This document shows, piece after piece, positions 35,786 to 43,428 of a stretch of 64,000 bases of DNA. The position numbers and the translations under genes are program-made. This DNA comes from Acinetobacter piscicola (GTDB taxonomy: Bacteria > Pseudomonadota > Gammaproteobacteria > Pseudomonadales > Moraxellaceae). The stretch spans positions 168,738-232,737 of the forward strand of contig NZ_NIFO01000005.1 of assembly GCF_002233755.1 (NCBI RefSeq), written 5' to 3'. The notes below the pieces were generated by a model. The model saw nothing but the letters and a program-made list of their open reading frames with translations, had not been told where the DNA came from and did no database searches. Positions within the stretch are counted from its first letter, which is position 1, and each line of letters opens with the position of its first letter.

Positions 35786-37816
35786 ATGATTATGCAAAGT
35801 ACTAAAAAAACAATCTTGCTCTCTATTATGGCGCTCAGCACACTTAGCTTGAGTGGCTGTCAAGTCGTCAGCGTTAAAAATCAGAAAGTTAATGTTACTA
35901 TTACCAATGAACGTGACAGTATCTTAACGCGCTCAAAGATGAGTGAAGCAAGTTTAAATGTACTTTCGATGACAGGTCGTGAAGCCAAATCATGTGCTGA
36001 AGACCCTGACAAATGTGTCAAGGATTTAGAAGCAATACCACAGATTCAAGATGAACAATTACTCTCTACCATCAGTGAAATTTATTTAACCAAAGCCATC
36101 AATCTTAATGGTTCATCAAATTGCAAAATTAGTATTCTTTCAAAACATCAATCAGAAGAAAAACAAAAACTCAATCAACAAAACTACGACCAATGTTTAG
36201 ATCAACAAATGGCGATGTTAGATAAGAGCATCCGCTATAGCTATGCTTATTTATTTAAAACTGAACGCCATGCACAAGATCGTATTTTTAATAACAGACA
36301 AGTTCAAATACGTGACTTTTATAATCAGGCTTTAGCCAAACTCATCACCACCTACTCAACTAGAAATAAATATCAAAAGGTGGGTAAACAGATTAAGGTG
36401 GGTGCTAGTACTTACAGTATTAACTTCAATGGTTATCCTCAACTTGATAATACTGATTTAGAAAATCTACTCTCTAGCTATAACCTAAACTTTTCAGGAT
36501 TGCGCTCTATCAACCGTAGAGATGGTTTTGGTGCTGAATTTGTAGCAGTATTACCGAAATTAGAAGAAGAGCCTGAAGAAAGTAAATATATTATTGATCC
36601 ATTTCATTACAAATATAAAAACGGTATCAATCCGAATATTCATCAACCCCGTTACTTATCAGTCAGCATGACTGCTCAACCTAAAAGCACAGCCACTTTA
36701 CAAAATATTTTGCATGGCACAGACTTCCAACTAAATGTTTATGATCCCTATAGTGTTGAAAAAATAAATGTCGGTGCAAATGAATACCCGCTTGCGGCAA
36801 ATTTCTCTGCACCTTATGGGCTATGGCTGGCCGAAAATAACTTAGGCGCTGCAGCCTACCTGAGCTTGATCGATCGTGATCAGCGCTTAACCATGCCACA
36901 TTTATATATGCTTGAACCCTATAACCCAAACAAAAAAGTGATTGTTTTGGTACATGGTTTGGCAAGTAGCCCTGAAGCATGGATTCGTTTAACCAACGAT
37001 ATTATGGGTGATCAAGTTTTAAGAGAAAACTATCAAGTTTGGCAAGTTTTCTACTCGACCAATATGCCAATTCTTGAAAGCCGTTATCAAATTAATGCGA
37101 TTATTAATCAAACCTTTGCTGCTATTGATCAAGAATCATCATCTGTAAAGGATGCAGTGTTGATTGGACATAGTATGGGAGGAATTATTGCGCGTTTATT
37201 GGTCAGTGATGCCGATTTAGTCAAACCTGCCTTAAAAAGATTAAATAATCGAAAATACGATAAATTTAAAGATGACCCGATCTTTAAAGAACGTTTAACA
37301 ATCAAATCTGTACCTAACTTTGAGCGTGCTATTTTTATTTCCGCACCGCACCGTGGTACTGAATTTGCGGATCGTTGGTTTACTTTAGCTGCACGTAAAA
37401 TTATTAAACTTCCGGGCGCATTTTTAGGCGCTTTAGCTGATTCAATCGATGATCGAGATATCAATGCTAAAAACTTCTTAACAGATGTTGGACAAGGTTT
37501 AATCCAAAATGGTCCGAGTGATTTAAGTCGTAATTCTAAATTTACTTTGGTGACTGAAAACGTCATACCTAAAAAAGATATGATTTATCATTCGATTATG
37601 GGTAATGATACCGATAGTACTGACCCTAATGTGATGTCCGATGGTATCGTTCCTTATAAAAGTTCTCATTTAGATGGTGCTGTTTCTGAAAAAATCATCA
37701 AAGGTGGCCATTCTATTCAAGAAACGCCTGAAGCTGTTCTAGAACTAAGACGTATTTTGAGATTACATCTGACTGATTTGGGTATTTATAAACCCAATAA
37801 TTTAAAAACCCAGTAA
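35786..37816 (+). CDS. Alpha/beta-hydrolase lipoprotein
   Basis: 676 residues. Lipobox LSGC gives a lipidated Cys near 25 (start MIMQ; ATG 35792 is also possible). The first 350 residues are a less conserved domain. The C-terminal hydrolase has VIVLVHGLASSPEAW (oxyanion loop) and IGHSMGGIIARLL, with the nucleophile Ser near 462; SDGIVPYKSSHLDGA and GGHSIQETPEA carry the expected Asp and His. It is probably a surface or periplasmic esterase/lipase. Substrate unknown. Downstream hairpin at 37866-37899. Confidence 0.85.
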   Translation: MIMQSTKKTILLSIMALSTLSLSGCQVVSVKNQKVNVTITNERDSILTRSKMSEASLNVLSMTGREAKSCAEDPDKCVKDLEAIPQIQDEQLLSTISEIYLTKAINLNGSSNCKISILSKHQSEEKQKLNQQNYDQCLDQQMAMLDKSIRYSYAYLFKTERHAQDRIFNNRQVQIRDFYNQALAKLITTYSTRNKYQKVGKQIKVGASTYSINFNGYPQLDNTDLENLLSSYNLNFSGLRSINRRDGFGAEFVAVLPKLEEEPEESKYIIDPFHYKYKNGINPNIHQPRYLSVSMTAQPKSTATLQNILHGTDFQLNVYDPYSVEKINVGANEYPLAANFSAPYGLWLAENNLGAAAYLSLIDRDQRLTMPHLYMLEPYNPNKKVIVLVHGLASSPEAWIRLTNDIMGDQVLRENYQVWQVFYSTNMPILESRYQINAIINQTFAAIDQESSSVKDAVLIGHSMGGIIARLLVSDADLVKPALKRLNNRKYDKFKDDPIFKERLTIKSVPNFERAIFISAPHRGTEFADRWFTLAARKIIKLPGAFLGALADSIDDRDINAKNFLTDVGQGLIQNGPSDLSRNSKFTLVTENVIPKKDMIYHSIMGNDTDSTDPNVMSDGIVPYKSSHLDGAVSEKIIKGGHSIQETPEAVLELRRILRLHLTDLGIYKPNNLKTQ

Positions 37817-37865
37817 CCCATGCTGAACAGCTAAGCGTAAATAATTTGTCATTGGCTAAAATTCT

Positions 37866-37899
37866 ACATACCCTGAACCTTATATGGTTCAAGGTATGT
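37866..37899. terminator. Long hairpin after the hydrolase lipoprotein
   Basis: Stem ACATACCCTGAACC / GGTTCAAGGTATGT with one mismatch and loop TTATAT. No T-run on either strand, so termination is uncertain. Confidence 0.4.
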
Positions 37900-38075
37900 G
37901 AATAGAGATCTAAATAAAGATCTGAATTAAAATTTTGTTCCGATTCATTATTTTATATTTATTAACTAGATTTTCTTAACACGATCCAACTTAAAAGACT
38001 AAATGAATCATTAATATCTAATACTTGAATGAATGAATTTTACAACTTCTATCACCAAGTACGATAAAGTCATTA

Positions 38076-38453
38076 TTATTTTATTTGAACACGTTGTTTA
38101 TTTTCCAAAATATCAGGCAAGCTACGCTCAATCCAACCGATGAGATAATTGAGTTTCTCTGCGGCTTGAGCACCTAAAACAGTCAGCTGATACTCTACTT
38201 TAGGGGGGACTTCTGGATATACCGTACGTAAAATAAAGCCATCTTTTTCTAAAGTTTTCAGCGTTTGAGCAAGCATCTTTTCACTCACGCCTTCTATACG
38301 ATTTCGTAACTCACTAAAACGCTGTACCCCTTCGCTTAAACAACGAAGAACCAACACCGACCACTTACTGGTTAAATGTTCTAGGATTTGACGTGAGGGA
38401 CATTCACTGGATAAAACTTGACCAATTAAATCACTACGACCATAAATACTCAT
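38076..38453 (-). CDS. HxlR-family transcriptional regulator
   Basis: 125 residues. Winged helix of the MarR/HxlR type: CPSRQILEHLTSKWSVLVLRCLSEG, RFSELRNRIEGVSEKMLAQTLKTLEKDGFILRTVYPEVPPKVEYQLT. A single Cys in SSECPSR near residue 17 sits where QorR, HypR and YodB-like regulators sense quinones or disulfide stress. It is divergent from a QorB-like reductase with two palindromes in the 128-nt gap, which suggests it represses that gene and itself until oxidised. Confidence 0.92.
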   Translation of the reverse strand: MSIYGRSDLIGQVLSSECPSRQILEHLTSKWSVLVLRCLSEGVQRFSELRNRIEGVSEKMLAQTLKTLEKDGFILRTVYPEVPPKVEYQLTVLGAQAAEKLNYLIGWIERSLPDILENKQRVQIK

Positions 38454-38477
38454 AAAATTCTCTCTATCTAGTAATTA

Positions 38478-38512
38478 ACTTACTTTTAGGTACGTACTTA
38501 CATTTGGTAAGT
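38478..38512. promoter_or_regulatory. Tandem palindromic operators between the HxlR regulator and reductase
   Basis: A perfect palindrome ACTTAC-atttg-GTAAGT (38496-38512) and a second, imperfect one ACTTAC-ttttag-GTACGT (38478-38495) lie side by side. The first overlaps the -35 region of a likely promoter with -10 TATGAT at 38521-38526 for the reductase. Confidence 0.65.
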
Positions 38513-38581
38513 TTAATAATTATGATATTAACATCAAGTTTAAAAAACATCCAACTTAAATCTTAAATGAAGGTAAATACT

Positions 38582-39436
38582 ATGAAAATTGCAATTACAG
38601 GCGCTACTGGTCAACTTGGTGAATTGGTTATTCACAACTTATTAAAACAAACAAAAGCTGAAAATATTATCGCTTTGGTCAGAGATTTTGGCAAAGCTCA
38701 ATCACTTAAACAACAAGGTGTTGAATTAAGATTATTTGATTATGACCAACCAGAAACACTTATTCCTGCCTTACAAGGTGTTGATAAATTATTACTTATT
38801 TCTGCAAATGAAATTGGTCGCCGTACACCACAACACCAAGCTGTTATAAATGCAGCTGTTTCAGCAAAAGTACCTTATATTGCCTACACCAGCTTATTAA
38901 ATGCCGATACAAATCCATTAGGCTTAGCCCAAGAACATCGAGAAACTGAAGCTGTGATTCTACAAAGCGCTATGAAGTACACCTTTTTACGTAACAACTG
39001 GTATAGCGAGAACTACCTTGCAAATGTACAGCATGTTGCTGAAACAGGAGTGCTTTATGGCAGTGCTCAGGATGGTAAAATCAGTTCTGCATCAAGACTC
39101 GATTATGCTGAAGCCGCAGCTAAAGTCCTCCTCACAACGAACCATGACAATAAAATTTATGAATTAGCAGGATCGACCAGTTATACCCTTACAGATTTAG
39201 CATCATATATCGCCAATTCTTCTGGTAAAACAGTCCATTATCAAAATATCAGCGCAGAAGACTACAATGAAGCTTTGACATCAGCAGGATTACCTAAAGC
39301 GCTTGTAGAGGTTATTATTGATGCCGATGTTCAAAGTGTAGCTGGCGCAATGTTTAGTGATAGCAAAGATTTAGAAAATCTAATTGGTCGAAAAACAACA
39401 CCTATCCAAGATCAGGTACAGGCACTATTTAAATAA
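38582..39436 (+). CDS. NAD(P)-binding reductase, QorB/NmrA-like
   Basis: 284 residues from ATG 38582 (AAGG 8 nt upstream); the ATG at 38567 has no such site. MKIAITGATGQLGELVIHNLL has the GxxGxxG dinucleotide motif, and LLISANEIGRRTPQHQAVINAA and YTFLRNNWYSENYLANV are typical of the QorB/NmrA-type atypical SDR proteins. QorB of E. coli reduces quinones with NADPH. The neighbouring HxlR regulator with a sensor-like Cys supports a quinone or electrophile response. Confidence 0.9.
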   Translation: MKIAITGATGQLGELVIHNLLKQTKAENIIALVRDFGKAQSLKQQGVELRLFDYDQPETLIPALQGVDKLLLISANEIGRRTPQHQAVINAAVSAKVPYIAYTSLLNADTNPLGLAQEHRETEAVILQSAMKYTFLRNNWYSENYLANVQHVAETGVLYGSAQDGKISSASRLDYAEAAAKVLLTTNHDNKIYELAGSTSYTLTDLASYIANSSGKTVHYQNISAEDYNEALTSAGLPKALVEVIIDADVQSVAGAMFSDSKDLENLIGRKTTPIQDQVQALFK

Positions 39437-39499
39437 TCAGTTCAATGTACAAAATTAACTGCGTATATAATCATATTTTTAAATTCAATAACTTACCCA

Positions 39500-40183
39500 T
39501 CAAGGATGAATGTTTTTGATGGGTAAATCGATATTCATATTTAAATCAGCAATAGATTGTCTTTCTGCATTGATCATTGTCGCATTAAAGGTTGAAATTT
39601 TACGCATTGTAATCGGATCATTGATTTTCAATACAGGTCTAAATTGATGATTAACCATGACATCTACGGCTTCATCAAATTGAAAATAAACTGATCCATC
39701 AAATAAAATTTTGATCGGGATTTCATAACTGCGTTTTAATTGAAACGGTACAGATAGCTGAATTGGAATATCCATTTTCAATGGAAATTTAGGCAGTAGT
39801 TTATTTTGATAGACTAAATCTGTATTGGTTTCCAAAGGCATCACCGTTTCAATTTGAATATTGGTTGTATAATCAATATCAACGATAATCGGTGTTGTTA
39901 CTGCAAAGCTAAGATCTGCAAGATATTTGCCAGTTAAAGGCAAATTAAGCGTCCGCTCAACTTTTAGATCCGCATCTAATGCTCCCTTGGCTTGAGCTTG
40001 TAAATAATTTCCAACTTGGATTTTGGTAGGTAATTGCTTTGACAATTGAATTTGTGCATTTTTTGCCGAAATATACATAGAAGCCTGAACATTCAAATAT
40101 ATCCAAGCCAATGATGCAATCAGTAATACTACAATTATAAAGCTAAACAGCATATACCGAACCGAACTAAAAATCCCCATCAT
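39500..40183 (-). CDS. Membrane-anchored beta-rich hypothetical protein (pair member 2)
   Basis: 227 residues. An N-terminal transmembrane anchor (MLFSFIIVVLLIASLAWIYL) precedes a periplasmic part with alternating hydrophobic strands and repeated Pro-Ile/Pro-Leu turns (NLPLTGKYLADLSF, LPKFPLKMDIPIQLSVPF, YEIPIKILFDG). It has no known motif. It starts 6 nt after the stop of the 242-residue gene with a GAGG site, and the two share the same layout, so they probably act together in the envelope. The end of the gene overlaps the inverted repeat TTACCCATCAA / TTGATGGGTAA. Confidence 0.75.
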   Translation of the reverse strand: MMGIFSSVRYMLFSFIIVVLLIASLAWIYLNVQASMYISAKNAQIQLSKQLPTKIQVGNYLQAQAKGALDADLKVERTLNLPLTGKYLADLSFAVTTPIIVDIDYTTNIQIETVMPLETNTDLVYQNKLLPKFPLKMDIPIQLSVPFQLKRSYEIPIKILFDGSVYFQFDEAVDVMVNHQFRPVLKINDPITMRKISTFNATMINAERQSIADLNMNIDLPIKNIHP

Positions 40184-40189
40184 TCAACC

Positions 40190-40918
40190 TCACTTACTTT
40201 GTATTTGAACTTGTGGATGATCAGGAGCAATATCATGTTGAGACAGTTTTAAGCTATTTAATGGGATCTTTAATTGCCCTTTTTCAATTTTCACTGGCAA
40301 AGTATTTTGAACATCTACAGTTGCAGCCAAAGCCGATTTGATTGGAACATTTAAATGTCCTTCTATAGGAATATTGGTTTTCAGTGTTGCTTTCAGCGGT
40401 ACTTTTAAATTCTCTTTGAGTACAGTTTTAACAGGTACATCAAATTTCAAATGTACTTTTTGATTCAACGGTATTTTCAAATCAATCGGCACATCCATAT
40501 GAATGGGTATCGTGCCTTTCAATGGCAAACTAATGTCTTTACCCAATACCTTCACTTTAACAATAGTGTCAATTGGCATATTTTGATTTACTTTCAAAAC
40601 CTCTTTGACTGGAATCGTGGTTTGAATCGGAACATGATTATCGAAATAAACTCGCGGCGTTAAAGTCTGTGAAATAGGTAATTCTAAATTCTCATCAATT
40701 GGAATCGTTGCATTCACCTGCCCTGTCACGTCGACATCTAAAGCATCATGAATCACAACTTTAGCCTGTAAGGGTTCTTGCAAATCAATATTTACCGCTT
40801 GATTTTCAAGCGGAATATAAATACTGAAATGTTTAAATACCCAAATCGCGATCAATACGCCACATAACGTTGCAATGAGAATAAAAGCAACACCCATCAT
40901 TATTTGTTTTAACTGCAA
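40190..40918 (-). CDS. Membrane-anchored repeat protein with periodic V/I-P-I/L strands (pair member 1)
   Basis: 242 residues. One N-terminal transmembrane helix (MMGVAFILIATLCGVLIAIWVF) is followed by about 200 residues of short repeats such as LPLKGTIPIHMDVPIDLKIPL, KVHLKFDVPVKTVL, LKVPLKATLKTNIPI and LNVPIKSALAATVDV, at roughly 10-20 residue spacing. This periodicity suggests an elongated beta structure in the periplasm. TTG 40918 has AAGGG 7 nt upstream; the alternative ATG 40900 lacks a site. I do not recognise the family. The operon with the 227-residue protein is not linked to known secretion genes. Confidence 0.75.
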   Translation of the reverse strand: MQLKQIMMGVAFILIATLCGVLIAIWVFKHFSIYIPLENQAVNIDLQEPLQAKVVIHDALDVDVTGQVNATIPIDENLELPISQTLTPRVYFDNHVPIQTTIPVKEVLKVNQNMPIDTIVKVKVLGKDISLPLKGTIPIHMDVPIDLKIPLNQKVHLKFDVPVKTVLKENLKVPLKATLKTNIPIEGHLNVPIKSALAATVDVQNTLPVKIEKGQLKIPLNSLKLSQHDIAPDHPQVQIQSK

Positions 40919-41058
40919 AATTCATCCCTTGAATCTTAGTTTTATCTATTTTCTATTCTAAATATTATTGTGAATCAATTTGCCTTTTTCTGTACGAAAG
41001 TTGAATCTATTTGTTCTTATTTTAAGCATTTATGCATTCTTAAGTTACGTTCATGTGA

Positions 41059-41520
41059 TTAAGAATAATCACTTAACCAATAACAATGTACGATTGCCGT
41101 ATTTTTCTTATACTCTACACCAATAGCACCATTCTTATAATTTTGTTTAAATTTCAATAATTTAAAGTCTTTCTTTGCAGTAGCTGTCGTTAAATCAAAA
41201 TATAAATACTCATTGTACTGTTGTGCTGGACGCCCAAAACCAACCTCAATTTTGGAAATAGGAATACCTGCATAAAATGTATTTTTAAGCTGATAGCTGG
41301 TTAAATCATAGGCTTGCTGTTCAATATATTTTGAATCAACAATATATGAAGCTAATGGCTCTATGACTTCTGTATTTTTATCATGAAAATCATAAGCTTG
41401 TCGCACTGCACAATTTCGCTCAAAGCGATCTTTAAGCAGAGGACGTAGTTCAAGTGACTTAGCATTAACTAACGTTGAAAAGAATATGCAAGAGATACTC
41501 AATAAGATTTTATTTTTCAT
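41059..41520 (-). CDS. Small exported hypothetical protein
   Basis: 153 residues from ATG 41520; a GTG at 41532 is also in frame. The signal peptide KNKILLSISCIFFSTLVNA is followed by a mature domain with Cys in RNCAVRQAY and HCYWLSDYS that could pair. Beta-rich end: ASYIVDSKYI, EYLYFDLTTATAKKDFKLLKF, GAIGVEYKKNTAIVHCYW. Family not recognised. Lies between the beta-repeat pair and gap. Confidence 0.65.
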   Translation of the reverse strand: MKNKILLSISCIFFSTLVNAKSLELRPLLKDRFERNCAVRQAYDFHDKNTEVIEPLASYIVDSKYIEQQAYDLTSYQLKNTFYAGIPISKIEVGFGRPAQQYNEYLYFDLTTATAKKDFKLLKFKQNYKNGAIGVEYKKNTAIVHCYWLSDYS

Positions 41521-41583
41521 TAAATGCCACACTTGAATTTTTATGCTGTATCAAAGTTTAAGGCAAATCCAAAAATTTAGGCA

Positions 41584-41612
41584 ATAAAAAACCCGACATA
41601 AAGTCGGGCTTT
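41584..41612 (-). terminator. Terminator of gap
   Basis: On the minus strand CCCGAC / GTCGGG around a short loop, followed by six T. Confidence 0.85.
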
Positions 41613-41627
41613 ATTTACGTTAACAAA

Positions 41628-43085
41628 TTATGCATTTGTTTCCGCAGGAATTTTAGGATAGCTTACGCCGCCCATTTGCTCTGCAATACGTAATACTTGG
41701 CAGCTATAACCAACTTCGTTATCGTACCAAACATATGCAGTTAAACGGTTGCCAGAAGTGATTGTTGCTTGCGCATCAAATACACCTGCTGTACGAGAAC
41801 CGATAAAGTCAGAAGATACAACCTCAGTTGAGTTTGTATAGCCGATTTGACCTTGAAGATTCGAGTTAATCGAAATTTGACGGATATATTCGTTCACTTC
41901 TTCACGATCAACTTCTTTATCTAAAGTTAAGTTTAAAATCGCAAGAGAAACGTTTGGTGTTGGAACACGCACAGAGTTACCTGTCAATTTACCTTGAAGT
42001 GCAGGAAGTGCTTTAGCAACTGCTTTAGCCGCACCAGTTTCAGTAATAACCATGTTCAACGTTGCAGCACGACCACGACGGTCTGCTTTATGGTAGTTGT
42101 CAATTAAGTTCTGATCGTTTGTAAACGAGTGAACTGTTTCAACGTGACCATTCAACACAGTGTATTTGTCATGTAATACTTTAAGTGTTGGTGTAATTGC
42201 ATTCGTTGTACAGCTTGCAGCAGAGATAATCGTATCTTCATCAAGAATGTCAGCTTGGTTTACACCAAACACCACGTTCTTCATGTCGCCTTTACCTGGT
42301 GCAGTCAAGATCACACGTGCAGCGCCTGGGCACTTAAGGTGTTGAGCAAGACCGTCTGCATCACGCCATTTACCTGTGTTATCGATCACCAATGCATTGC
42401 TGATACCATAATCGGTATAATCAACTTCAGATGGATTAGAAGCATAGATCACTTTGATGAACTGACCATTTGCAATAATTGCTTCGTTTTCTTCATCAAC
42501 AGAAATCGTGCCAGAGAATGGACCATGGATTGAGTCACGGCGTAATAAAGACGCACGTTTTTCCAAATCACCATCAGATGACTTACGAACCACAATCGCT
42601 TTTAGATTTAAACCACGACCAAGACCAGACTGACCAATCATTAAACGTGCAAGAATACGACCGATACGACCAAAACCATAAAGTACAACGTCACGACCTT
42701 CTACTGAAGTCTCACGACCTTCTGCGGTTTTAACAGCTGCTGCAACAAATGCATCAACATCGCCACCTTTTTCTTTAAATTCAACTGCAAGTTTACCTAA
42801 ATCAACTTCAGCAGTGCCAATATTTTCAATTTTAGCCAATGCTTCAAGAATTGGGAACGTGTTTACAACTGAAAGCTCAACGTCCAACATACGTGTACGA
42901 CGGTGTGCTTTTAAAATTTGAATCACTGAACGGTTAACTAAAGAACGACCGTAAACAGAAGTCACAATATTTTTTTCACGGTATAATTGACCGATTAATG
43001 CAATCATACGTTCCGCGATTTCTTCACGGTTTTTCCAGCGACCTTGGTGCTCTGCATGTAGGGCGATGATAGTGTCTTTGCTCAC
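41628..43085 (-). CDS. gap: Glyceraldehyde-3-phosphate dehydrogenase, long form
   Basis: 485 residues, about 150 longer than classical GAPDH (330-340). Residues 1-125 form an extra helical domain (REEIAERMIALIGQLYREKNIVTSVYGRSLV); the NAD-binding GFGRIGRILARL begins near 133, and the catalytic Cys is in SAASCTTNAITP near 291. The C-terminal WYDNEVGYSCQVLRI is conserved. This long type occurs in Pseudomonas, Acinetobacter and other gammaproteobacteria; a gluconeogenic role is likely as most Acinetobacter cannot use the Embden-Meyerhof route for growth. GTG start with AGAGGA 8 nt upstream. A 10-bp inverted repeat lies 108 nt upstream. Confidence 0.95.
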   Translation of the reverse strand: MSKDTIIALHAEHQGRWKNREEIAERMIALIGQLYREKNIVTSVYGRSLVNRSVIQILKAHRRTRMLDVELSVVNTFPILEALAKIENIGTAEVDLGKLAVEFKEKGGDVDAFVAAAVKTAEGRETSVEGRDVVLYGFGRIGRILARLMIGQSGLGRGLNLKAIVVRKSSDGDLEKRASLLRRDSIHGPFSGTISVDEENEAIIANGQFIKVIYASNPSEVDYTDYGISNALVIDNTGKWRDADGLAQHLKCPGAARVILTAPGKGDMKNVVFGVNQADILDEDTIISAASCTTNAITPTLKVLHDKYTVLNGHVETVHSFTNDQNLIDNYHKADRRGRAATLNMVITETGAAKAVAKALPALQGKLTGNSVRVPTPNVSLAILNLTLDKEVDREEVNEYIRQISINSNLQGQIGYTNSTEVVSSDFIGSRTAGVFDAQATITSGNRLTAYVWYDNEVGYSCQVLRIAEQMGGVSYPKIPAETNA

Positions 43086-43192
43086 AGATACGTCCTCTAT
43101 TTATGTATATCTAGACATGGTTTTTAAAACCCCATAATTGTAAAGCAATTCTCATTTAGTTGAAATCAAATCATCTATCATTTTTATAAAAT

Positions 43193-43227
43193 TTTGTAAT
43201 ACTTACTATTTTAATGTGTATTACAAA
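43193..43227. promoter_or_regulatory. 10-bp inverted repeat upstream of gap
   Basis: Perfect TTTGTAATAC / GTATTACAAA separated by 15 nt, 108-142 nt before the gap start. Possibly a binding site for a dimeric regulator; no T-run, so a terminator is unlikely. The rest of 43086-43428 is AT-rich with nothing else noted. Confidence 0.55.
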
Positions 43228-43428
43228 TTGATTTTAAACAATTAAGAAGCTACTAAATCACTTTTACGTATCCATAATGCACTTTGTGAACAGCAAACCT
43301 CATAGCAAACTAGACTATCAAGTTTATTCAATTCACAAATCAATCATTACAGACCATAAAACATCAAAAAGAAAATGAGCCACTTAAAATCAATCAATTC
43401 ACAGATTCATTCAGCATCTATTTACACA

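Noticed and set aside
36681..37566. Long minus-strand ORFs inside the hydrolase lipoprotein gene
   Set aside because: Shadow frames of a gene with clear HGLASSPEAW and GHSMGG motifs on the plus strand.
39492..39527. Inverted repeat TTACCCATCAA / TTGATGGGTAA as a terminator
   Set aside because: Lies across the stop codon of the 227-residue gene and has no T-run; kept only as a note in that gene's entry.
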